Below, piece after piece: positions 1 to 8,955 of a DNA stretch of 64,000 bases. Made by a program: the position numbers and the translations under genes. The notes below the pieces were generated by a model, which was not told where the DNA came from, made no database searches, and was given only the letters and a program-made list of their open reading frames with translations. How positions within the stretch are numbered: the first letter of the stretch is position 1; each line of letters begins with the position of its first letter. Origin of the DNA: Phytophthora colocasiae (Eukaryota > Oomycota > Peronosporomycetes > Peronosporales > Peronosporaceae); assembly GCA_018806915.1 (NCBI GenBank), contig JAGKQI010000088.1:1488001-1552000 (forward strand). The letters are read 5' to 3'.

Positions 1-1233
1 CCCAGACACCGACTAACGGAGGGGGTCCCCCGATGATCCGTGATCTAGCTGTGTGTAGTTTCACCTTGTGTACCCGTCGGTAGGCGGGTTACGCTCTTCC
101 AGGTGACTTCTGAAGATGTCTTGAAGGTCGGAAGAAAGTCTTGGGTGACGCAGGGGTTTGAGGTGGCGTGGAACTTCTTCACTCCACCTCGGGGTACTTG
201 GTCCCGGTCGTAGGCGAACTCTCGAGCCTTGATCCGAGTGCCTGGCTCTTGATCCAGGTCTTCCAATAGTCCAATGTTCGGGATTCAGTCCCTTCCTTTC
301 CGTTGTTTTCCGCTTCCTTTAGCGGGGGTCTTGAGAGGGTGAGATTCGACGGGATCATCAGGCTAAACAACCAATTCCTTCCGATCCGATGTATGCACTT
401 AAAGGATAGTTCACTAGATAGGGCAAAGCTGGCCAATATATTATCCAGACTTAACCACTATACTAGATCACGTATCCTTACCTTCTTGACGCTTGTAGGG
501 CCAATGTAGTTCCCGGTTCCAGGCGTAGCGAAGACACTTGAGTGGTTCAGGGCAAATTCGATTCTCCTTATGGTTATTCCTATGCCTACTAATCCCATCC
601 TGATTTACTATCCTACGATCACATGACACTGGCTACATAGCTGATCCCTAGCTTGGCTCCCCTAACCCTGATCATGAGCCGATTTCGTACTTAACCGAAG
701 CTTGATCTCGCACTTAATCGGGACTTGCTCTCGCACTTAATCGGGACTTGATCGCTGCCTGATCCCGCTTGGTAGTCGTTCGGAGAATCCGGATCAAGCC
801 ACCAGAAGGGTCTGCGCCGTGCCTGGGGCTGATCCTGATCCGGAGCTGATCTCGTACTTAAACGGGAGAGGATCACTGCATGATCCCGCTTCGTCGCCGC
901 CGGGGAAGCAGGATCATGCTGTTAGAAGGCTTTGGGGCGCCGGGGTGAGCCGATCGTGCTCACTTGGGACCCCGTCATCGCAGATCGCGCGAGAACACCC
1001 TTGATCTCCCCATTCTTCCTCCGGTAGAACTCGGATCACCAACGAACACCGCTCCACTTGATCTTCGGCCGGTGTCTCTGTTGCCTGTTCCCCGGCGGGA
1101 CCCATCGTACCTTTGTCTGATTCGACTCAGATCTGGAGATCACAGGTCCCCGCCACTGTCGCTTGTTCCGGCTCTCTTCGGGTTCGTGGCTGATATCGCC
1201 TCTCCGGGAAAGATTCTCGTTCGCTTCACCACA
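1..1233 (-). repeat. 3' LTR of element A (left part missing)
   Basis: It matches 24974-26237 almost base for base, apart from a few substitutions and repeat-unit differences. Similarity stops at ...TTCACCACA (1233). The flanking bases inside the element, read on the minus strand, are a purine-rich tract (CTGGGGGCGGA) that serves as the polypurine tract. The LTR is unusually rich in GATC and holds short tandem units such as the twice-repeated 'cgcacttaatcgggacttg' near 710-760. About 57 bp present at 24917-24973 fall before base 1. Confidence 0.93.
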
Positions 1234-1244
1234 TCCGCCCCCAG
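1234..1244 (-). other. Polypurine tract of element A
   Basis: On the minus strand CTGGGGGCGGA lies directly 5' of the LTR start TGTGGTG. A purine run in this place primes plus-strand DNA synthesis in LTR elements. Confidence 0.6.
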
Positions 1245-1336
1245 CACGCAAGTTGGGCTGCCGCAGCTCACTTCGGGCTTATTTCCACATTTGCCACCTG
1301 GGATACAAGCTGTTCGAACATCACCGCTCCTCCACG

Positions 1337-4153
1337 ATGTCCGATCCGCCTCCCTCACCCCCTTTGACGCCGAGAACTCCTTCGAGCGAGCACTCGATCC
1401 GATCCACCGCCTCACGCTTCTCAACTCCTGGGGTAGATCCTGAGCCGGTCACCTTGCAAGCGAGGCTGGTCCATAGTCAACGGGTGCGCGAGACCTTGGG
1501 TCGCGATCGGGACCACCTGGATGATACCGTTCGCCGGTTGCGGTCCGACATGGAGGATATGGAGCGCTTCCGGGACGACCAGGCGGAGGAGATCTTGCGG
1601 CTGAACACCGAAATCGCTCGTCTGCGGTCGGGAACCGGAGATATTATCGGTGGGGACGCGATCGCCGCCTTGCAAGATCAGCGGGCTCAATACGACGCCG
1701 AACGGCGGGAATCTGAACGGCGAATGGCCCGGATCCAGGCGCGGCTAGACTCTGCGCTTGAGGATCTCGACTTCCGGTTGGCCGAACTTCGCGTAGCAGG
1801 GGAGACGGAGATTGAACTCCGGGATGAGCTTCAGGATCGCGAACGGGAGCTCGCCGCCGTGCGCCATGACTTGACTCTCACTCAGCGTAGCCTTGATCGC
1901 TGGCAGAGGAACGATTCCTCCCAAGGTCTACAAGCGGCCATAGCCACGTCCGCTGATCAGACTCGCCCTTCGGCGGAGGAAGCTCGGTTGAGGTTGGAGT
2001 TGACGCGGACCCAAGCGGAATTGCTCGCCGCTCGAGCTGAGGTCGCGTATCTGGAACGCGAGGCAGAGGATCACCAGGCTGGCTTGGGCACACCTCGCCC
2101 TGGAGGACGTATCCGTACCGGATTCTCGCCTCGCGCTCCGCCTTTGGATACGACCGCCGATGCCGCCGCTATATCCAGTCTGGAGCAAGATCTGGCGGAC
2201 GCCATGGGGAATCTGGAAATAATCCAGCACGACCGGGACCAGCTCTCCGTCCAGCATCGTGCCGCAATTGTCGAGCGAGATCAGGCCGTCGCGGACCTAG
2301 ACCAAGCCCGCCTCGACCGGGATCAGGCGATGCAAGATCTCGATCGAGTCACGGCGGATCGGGATCGGATCCAGGTCGACCTGGACGCCGCTTCCCAAGA
2401 TCGCCTGTCGACCCTCGCGGACCTTGACGTGGCTCGTTCTACCCGGGACGCGGCTACACAGGAGCTCAACCAACTCCAGCAGCAGAACGCAGAGCTCCGA
2501 CAGGCGCATCAGGAGCTGGACGCTGATTATGCAGAAGCCGAACAACAGCTGCATCACGCCGAGGATTCCTCTGCTCGGTTGTCCTCGTGGATCGCGGGTC
2601 GACGGGCGGCTCGTGCCACCAAAAAGATCTCGAAGCGCCTCCGCTTCCCCCGCCGTCCCTCCTTCTTCACGCAAGCGTCCAGCTCGGAGCTCCTCAGCCC
2701 CCCCCCGTGATCAAGGAACCACTGCTACCGAAGGCCCCGGATCAGCCCAGCCCACCCAGCCAGCGGCAGTTCCAGCCCCAGCAGGATCAACAGCGAGCCC
2801 GCTGGATCTGTTGGCAGATCAAGCTTCCAGGCAGGCCGGAGAGGAGGAAACCGATACTCCAGCCCCTGATCAGACCCCGGTACCGGCTGATCAGCCCGGA
2901 TCAGTCCCAACCAATGGGGAATCACCGGATGAAGAAGAGGGAGACTCCGAATACGATCCCGACCACCCGTTCTCCTCGCCATCCGAAGAGGACGAGAGTC
3001 CGGAACCCGGCAACGGAACTAGTCCTGAGGCTGAATCGGAACATTCCAATGAGGCGGAGGACTCCGAGGAGGACGATACTCTACGCATGGGTCGCCAACG
3101 ATCTATTTCGTCGCACCGGCGCGAGTCCGGTCAGGTTCCGAGAGGCAGATCTTCTGGCGCTCATGGATCGGGGCCTCCGGACGGCTCAAGCCCATCTCCA
3201 GATGAATCAGGCCCACCGTCCCTGGGATCACCTCCGGGTTCCCCGTCACCGCCGTCACCTCCCCTCGGCGGTTCTCCACTCCTCGGGCTCCAACCACCTC
3301 TGTTCCCGGTGGCCTCTTTCGTTCCAGGGTACGATCGGCAGCGTACCTTCGCGGCCGCGGACGTCGAACCGTGGGATCCGCAGGTGATCGGGCAGTATTC
3401 GATTGTAGGCCTGATCGCCAACTCTTTGGCCAAACGGTTGTTGATCCCCTCGGGTTGGCTGTTCCCCTCGGGTTGGCTGTTCCCCTCTCGGATCCAGGCT
3501 GGACTCGCGCCGACCCCCGGCACCGACTATCTCAACGGGTTGATCACGGGCGTGAACGTGCTCGATCTGATGGCTCAGGAGCCGTGGAACGAGTTCGCGA
3601 ACCCGGGTCCCCTCACGTTCAGCCTCGATCTACATGAGAGGGAGGGAACACCCCTCGCGGCTTTGGCTGCCACTTATCGCGTCTTGGAGGAACGGCACCG
3701 TCAGGCGTTTTGGAAGACCACCCATAATCTCGAGATCACTTCTGCCATGCAAGCGGCGGATCTTGAACTGCAGCGGTATTACGTCGCCCGCAAGGCCAGG
3801 CGGAGTCGTGCTGGGTCTGCTTGGCGCCAATTCCTCGCCTTCTTCCCCGCCATGATGCGCAATCAGTGGTTCGACCTCGACATCTTACTGGATCCGTTCT
3901 TCCTTCACCTCCCAATTCCGGCGTGGATGCGGTTCGTTGGTATCCTGGCGTGGTCTCTCGGCGTGCCAACCGGGCGGATCCCAACGCGAACGTCCCAGAG
4001 CCGGCGAACCTGATCGAGGCTCTGGAGGAGTGCGATGAGGCGGATCCGTGGCGTAACCAGTATCGGCAAGACCCGGTCAACCACCCCGCTACCAGGATTC
4101 CCCGCCTTATCGGCAAGTTCGATCCTCCCCCCGCTGGGGCCGCTTCTCCGTAA
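1337..4153 (+). pseudogene. Antisense gene of element A: coiled-coil, basic, acidic, C-terminal domain protein (two frameshifts)
   Basis: This long reading frame lies opposite to gag-pol, between pol and the 3' LTR. The chosen start is ATG 1337 (MSDPPPSPP), the first in frame after the LTR. It reads about 430 residues of heptad-rich coiled coil (1450-2600), shifts frame at the A5 run near 2620-2625, then continues through a Lys/Arg/Ser stretch (PKRSRSASASP), an acidic Asp/Glu/Ser stretch (2900-3090), a Pro-rich stretch and a C-terminal domain. A second shift lies near 3930-3960. Total length is about 938 codons. The C-terminal domain contains HRQAFWKTTH (3696-3725), which aligns with HAQALWERTH in the antisense gene of element B; the following LEECDEADPWRNQY also aligns with LEAIDAAEPARTQW. 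It ends 358 bp from the end of pol, tail to tail. I recognise no known function. Acidic and basic blocks could suit a nuclear or nucleic-acid-associated role, but that is a guess. Confidence 0.72.
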
Positions 4154-4511
4154 GTCGTGCTAACTGCGAGCACCTACAGCGAGGCACGGGGTTTCTCCCC
4201 GAGTTCGGAGTCGGAACCTCCAGCTAGGGCTGTTCTGCATACTTCCATTTCCATTCGTAATTCTCATAATCTCCATTCGTGATTCTCGTAATCTCCATTC
4301 CCACAGTCGTTCCCATCGTACTCCATCGTTTTGAAAACGTGATCCTCCTTCATCTCCATCTCGACATTCAGGATCACCTCTTCCTTGACATCAAATTCCC
4401 TGTTCACATGCATATATACAAATATAAAACTCTCGCCCTGATCTGGATTTTTCTCCACATCAGCTCCCTCGATCACGGCAAGGCAACCCTGTTGCCTCAC
4501 CCGACACCCAT
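4154..4511. other. Convergent spacer between antisense gene and pol of A
   Basis: This 358-bp spacer has no coding content I can support. It contains two imperfect copies of a ~22-bp direct repeat (core CCATTCGT, ATTCTC, TAATC) at about 4250-4294. Both opposing transcripts must end here or in the LTRs. The corresponding spacer in family B is 384 bp. Confidence 0.5.
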
Positions 4512-5852
4512 CTACACCTCTTCGTGCGACTGCATCACGCCAAACCGGTTTCGATTCACATGATTCCGCAGCAACGCACTTAGTATGGCTCCACAGTTGA
4601 GATCAGCTTCATCGACCCAAGTCGGTTCATCATAACCGACCCAATGCACCAGAAACTCTCGGTAGATTCTGCCATAACGGGTCCGTTTCCCGCTCCGCAT
4701 ATCGGAAATTCGCTCCACCTCGTACTCATCGGCTTCCAGATCTGGGGCCCAACTGTCCTCCGGAAGAAGGGTCTCATCGAAATCGAGTCCTCATTCACAG
4801 TCAACTCGATTCGCGGTCGGTCGGGAAAATTCCGTACCAGCTTCAGCTTAGAGACATGGACCACTGGGAAGATATGGTAACCAGATCCCGCGATCTCCAG
4901 CTTGATCGTGAATTCATTGAGCTTTTCCGCCACACGGAACGGACCGTGCCAAAGGTGGGCAAGTTTACGCGCATATCCCTCCTTCACACGATCTAGATAT
5001 AACCAAACCCGGGATCCAGCTTCGATCTGATGCGGATCGATATCCTCATTGTGCTGATCGGCCCGTTCTGCAATTGCCTCCCGTAGCCTAGCGTTGACCT
5101 GTTCTCGCGACTGCTGGTAGTATCTCTGAATCCGATATCTCCACCGTCTTGGATCGCGATCGTGGCGTCTCGTTGACCCGATCGGGATCGTTGCTTCCAA
5201 CGTCGATCTCGGATCCCATCCGTGTACCAAATAGTGAGGGCCGAACCCGATCGTGGGCCGTGTTAATAGCGAACGTCAGTCGCTCCGCGTATTCATCCCA
5301 GTCCTTCTGATCGCCCGTTGTCGTTGCCCCAGGATCCTATTGAACGATCTGAAGAAGTCGGACATGAAACCCGGCTCTCGATCGTGTCGGATCATCTCGC
5401 TAGCACCAAATCTTCGGAACGCATATTCTTCATAGGACTCCGCGACGGTCTGAGCCGATCGGGAGGAACTGGCCTTCGCGATCACATATCCCGTGAACAG
5501 ATCGACCCAGATCAGTAGTTCGGTGTTGCCTTTGTTAGATCTGGGTAGAGAAGATATGTGATCCATCGCTATGATCTGGAATGGGTATGTCGCTTGCAGA
5601 TTCCCCGGCGACTCGCCCCGGATCGTGGGCCTCCCTTTTCCAGTCTCACAGTCTACACACTCACCTACGTATCGCTGCACGCTCCGATATAACCCCCTCC
5701 AGTGGAAATGATCTCAGATCCGCTGATAAGTGCGTCCGATCCCCTGATGTTCTCCTTCCAGAGTCGTGTGATAGTGGTGGAGGACGTCCTGGTGTAGCGT
5801 TTCGGGAACTACGAGCCTCATCAGACGGTCGCGATCACCATTCGATCTTGGC
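4512..5852 (-). pseudogene. Element A pol, 3' part: integrase and chromodomain
   Basis: This is the distal part of pol, separated from the rest by Copia F. Read 5852 to 4512 it holds the H2C2 zinc-binding region (ending GECVDC near 5660), a catalytic core start (IIAMDHISSL, HDREPGFMSDFF), a GPF-type C-terminal region (LWHGPFRVAEKL) and a chromodomain (YREFLVHWVGYDEPTWVDE) near the end. Lesions are a TGA at 5714-5716, a further stop near 5276, and a deletion after QRQRA: the segment that should hold the catalytic glutamate is absent when compared with B2, and the sequence resumes out of frame in the helix after it. The integrase of this copy would be inactive. Confidence 0.88.
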
Positions 5853-6079
5853 TGTTGTTCGTGGGCAGACGATGTGCAAGCAGCGCACTGTAGGTCAGCT
5901 GCCAGGTGTGGCGATCAGCAGTTGCGCAAGATACCTCTCCCTGGACGACCACACTAGGCGAGGTCTCCCAGGTGATGTGTGTAGAAGTTCGTGCGTTTCC
6001 CAACTATCCGTATAAATCGAGCTCACTCTATGATTTGCGTTCGACCGAGAAGACCCTCCCTGTGTTCGTGTTTCCTACA
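5853..6079 (+). repeat. 5' LTR of Copia F
   Basis: This 227-bp direct repeat matches 18341-18567. It begins TGTTGTTCGTGGG and ends TTTCCTACA, with TG...CA ends. It carries the core promoter described separately. Confidence 0.95.
6011..6036 (+). promoter_or_regulatory. Copia F core promoter: TATA box plus oomycete-type initiator
   Basis: TATAAAT at 6011-6017 is followed by GCTCACTCTATGATTT at 6021-6036. The latter fits the oomycete core initiator YCAYTYY (TCACTCT) and 13 of 16 positions of the longer consensus GCTCATTYYNCAWTTT as I recall it. The same pair is at 18499-18524 in the 3' LTR, where one base differs. Confidence 0.6.
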
Positions 6080-6100
6080 GGTTAACAGCCGCAGTTCGCT
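6080..6100 (+). other. Copia F primer binding site, tRNA-Asn-like anticodon arm
   Basis: Directly after the LTR the sequence is complementary to the inside of a tRNA and does not start with TGG. The complement contains CTGCGGCTGTTAACC, which reads as the 5' anticodon stem and the CTGTTAA loop of tRNA-Asn (anticodon GTT). Priming from an internal tRNA fragment is known for some Copia elements; the tRNA assignment here is inferred from pattern only. Confidence 0.5.
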
Positions 6101-6101
6101 T

Positions 6102-6604
6102 ATGGTTGTGAGCACTCGAGGAAGTGTAGCTGCAGCAGCAGCCAACGATGGAGGTCAAGCTAATGCCTCACCGCCCGCTGCTCCAGTCAGCACGAGTTAA
6201 GCACCGGTTACAGCCCCGCCTCTTGCACAGGCTATCCAAGCCACTAGTCAAGTTCCTGTGCGAGCCCCTACTCCCACGCAGGCTGCTCAAGCTCCAGTAA
6301 GCGCCACGGCGCTCGACCCCGCCATCATCGCACAGATTGCCAGCGTCGGCCCCGCGCTTACCGCACTGGCAGCTGCCTTCAATGCAAATCAAGATGATGG
6401 CGGAAGTCAACATTCCCAGCCCCAGCCAGAACAAGAACCCAATCATGATGAAGTGTCCGACAATGGCGCTGGTGAGAACAATAACGCCGCGCACGGGAAG
6501 CGTTCGGACAAGATCGACCTACGCAACATCAAGGTTGAACGGTTTGATGGCACTGTACGGACGGGAAACTTCGACGCCAAGGCTCGGGAGTTTTGTGAGG
6601 AGCT
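6102..6604 (+). pseudogene. Copia F gag, N-terminal part
   Basis: The frame starts at ATG 6102, two bases after the primer site, and runs through an Ala/Pro/Gln-rich N-terminus into IDLRNIKVERFDGT, typical of Copia Gag. A TAA at 6198-6200 interrupts the frame. At 6604 E1 is inserted; the same frame resumes at 14396 after one copy of the GAGCT duplication is discounted. Confidence 0.85.
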
Positions 6605-7016
6605 TGCAGCGGGGCTGCGTAGGTGTGCACGGCACAGAGGAAGTTTAGTTGACTCGTAGAGTCCTGCTTGCAAGGCACTAGCCTTCGGTTCTATACAAGA
6701 ACCAAGTTGTCCACTAAATACGGGACTCACACAATCAGTGTCCCTATAACAAAGGAACTAACACTAATTATGTAAAATGCAAACTGATTTTTATTTATTT
6801 TATTGCCCTAATCCTGAATGTAACGGATTTAGTATCTAACATACTAAATCCTAATCAAATGCAATGTGTGGCTCTGAGCTAACTGCCAGCAACTGGCTAC
6901 ATATGTGACGTATGAGAAACACTATGTGTCGTACACGGATCTGTGACTTGTGACCTGGATGCTGTATACCACACCTATTGTAGCCAAGGCGCGCAGCGCC
7001 GTGTAACCCCGTTACA
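6605..7016 (-). repeat. 3' LTR of E1
   Basis: This 412-bp repeat is almost identical to 13984-14395; in element orientation it starts TGTAAC and ends GCTGCA. It contains a perfect 11-bp inverted repeat at 6825-6835 and 6841-6851 (GGATTTAGTAT and its complement, 5-base loop) and a short GTAAC-GGG-GTTAC hairpin at its element-5' end. Confidence 0.95.
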
Positions 7017-7028
7017 CCCTCCCCCACC
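7017..7028 (-). other. Polypurine tract of E1
   Basis: On the minus strand GGTGGGGGAGGG immediately precedes the 3' LTR. The same tract precedes both E3 LTRs (ending at 57486 and 59870). Confidence 0.75.
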
Positions 7029-7309
7029 AAACCGTGGATACGGAGTATCTACAACTGTAGACATAACTGCCTTGTCAAGGCCTGTCACCGGCAACTTTCC
7101 GATAAAAGAAATCTCTCAACGAGAGTGCGCGTGCGCTGGCTCAACGAGCACATTCTCCAATTCTCCCCAGCGAGCCAACCGCTCCTGAGGTGTCCCATGA
7201 CCAGGCGTCTACACCTCAGCGCCTCAGCGCTTTCCGGTCTGAGCCCTCGGCTCCTCTCACGCTCTCCGTTTCGGAGTATTTCGCGGCGTCTCGCCTTCGC
7301 TACGGAGCG

Positions 7310-8955
7310 ATGTTCAAGGCCAGCCCGACGTCAAGTGGTAGCGGTGGCTCACCCTTCGAGTACACGACAGCGTCGCCGACGTGCGACCCACGTCGCTCTC
7401 CTACGGAGGAAGGCGAGGTCGAAGTGGACTATGAGGAGTCCGAACAGGGCGATGCCCATGCGTCTCCTGCTCCTGCGAGCCCTTGGACGACTCGATCTGA
7501 GCTGCGCTCTCCACGTGATCCGCGTCGGTACTCAATTCCTCGGCAGCTGCGGCAGCCCAATCCGTTCCCGGAGGGACCTTCGAGCCTCGTGCTCAACGCG
7601 TTGCGCAACGCACCACCACTTCCTGCTCGCGATGAGCCAGAGTCACTCAAGGGCGTCGAAGACGCGATCACCAACCCTCTGGATGAGGCACAGGAGGCTT
7701 CCATGAGCGGTGCTCCAGAGTCACGTCGACCGGTCCAACGGGACATCGTGGGGACTTCGTCGCGGCGCGACTACGGCTTCGAGCCTCGTGACCCTGCCGA
7801 GCAGGTGAAGCAGTTGATGGCGCAGCCAAACCTGCATGGTTACGCCATAGGCGATCCTCCACGTACGGTGGCTGAGACTCAGCAGCGACAGGGGCTCCAT
7901 GAGCGTTTCCTGACCCCGCAGGTGTGCACACTCGCCGAGTATCGGCAACGCTTAGATAAGCAACGACGACGGGAGTCGGTGCCTCAGATGAGGACGTATC
8001 CACTCCTTCTCCAAACCGGAGAGACTACCCGGGACTACATGGTCCATGTGGCCACTTGGGCCGAGGCTTCACGGAAGCTTGCGTCGTTCGATCGGCTCAT
8101 GGAGAGCTGCGCCGAGGTGGACGTCCGCCTCGCTCGAGGTCTACTCTTCCAGTACGCGAAGATACGCGTGCGGCCCGGCCGCTTTCCTCGTCACACGACG
8201 GCAGTGGCTCCCGCCTCTCAGGCCACTATCCCTGCTTCGCAGGATGCTCCTTCAGTCTCCGAGGGAGACTCGCTGGCTGTGCCAGCCACGGACCAGAGCC
8301 TGAGCTCGGCTGCTAGTCCGTCAGCTTCTCACACTAGTGGTGAGAAGCGGGTGTCGACCGAGTGGTCGACCTCGAGCCCTTCGGGCGCCCCCGATCTTCG
8401 CGATCAAAAGCGTCCACGACGTCAGGGCAGTCCTGCCTCAGGGACCCTTCAAACTCCCACGAGTTTTGGGAATGAGGATATCCACGCCACTTCACCAGAT
8501 ACTGGTTTTGACTACGGTGGCGACGCCGCGCGCCATCAGGCGCTCCACGTGGTAGTGGGGAGTCCCCTGCTCATCGAGCAACGGCGGAGGAGGCCGATTC
8601 GCTGCGGAACGCAATACTCGACGAGTGTGATGAGCGCTATTTGTCGCAGCGCGCTTGGTATCAACTCGATCACTCGATCGGTACTCTCCAGAGTCAGACT
8701 CAGTCTCTTCAGGGGAACCTGGAGAGCGTTTGGCATTCGCATGCCCGTCTCGCTCATGACATAGAGGAGATTGAAAGCCGGATGGCTTGGCTCGAAGGTC
8801 CTCAGTCCCTGACTGCTCGCCTGCACCAGCAGGAGCTTCAGCTCGCTGAGTTGCGGGGTCAGGTGACGTTGCTGCTGCAGATGACGCAGCCTGGGCACGT
8901 GTCGTCGGTGCCAGCGCCTCCGCGCTCACCCCCGCGGGGTCCCGATATGGCTTAA
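7310..8955 (+). pseudogene. Antisense gene of E1 with C-terminal coiled coil
   Basis: This frame runs opposite to pol between the 3' LTR and the end of pol. I chose ATG 7310 (MFKASPTSSG), the first in-frame ATG outside the LTR, but the frame is open further upstream and the start is uncertain. The protein is Ser/Pro/Arg-rich at first, contains EEGEVEVDYEES, then a more ordered part (TRDYMVHVATWAEASRKL, VDVRLARGLLFQYAKIRV), and ends in a Gln/Leu-rich coiled coil (IGTLQSQTQSLQGNLESV to LAELRGQVTLLLQM). A 2-bp GC insertion near 8524-8532 shifts the frame; the E3 copy lacks it. The last ~620 bp overlap the chromodomain tail of pol in antisense. No known family recognised. Confidence 0.6.

Noticed and set aside
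964..1443. Plus-strand frame across the LTR A border
   Set aside because: Most of it is LTR sequence, and the frame overlaps the start of the antisense gene in another phase.
5821..6003. Minus-strand small ORF repeated in both Copia LTRs (also 18192-18491)
   Set aside because: It exists only because the LTR is duplicated; no conserved protein features.
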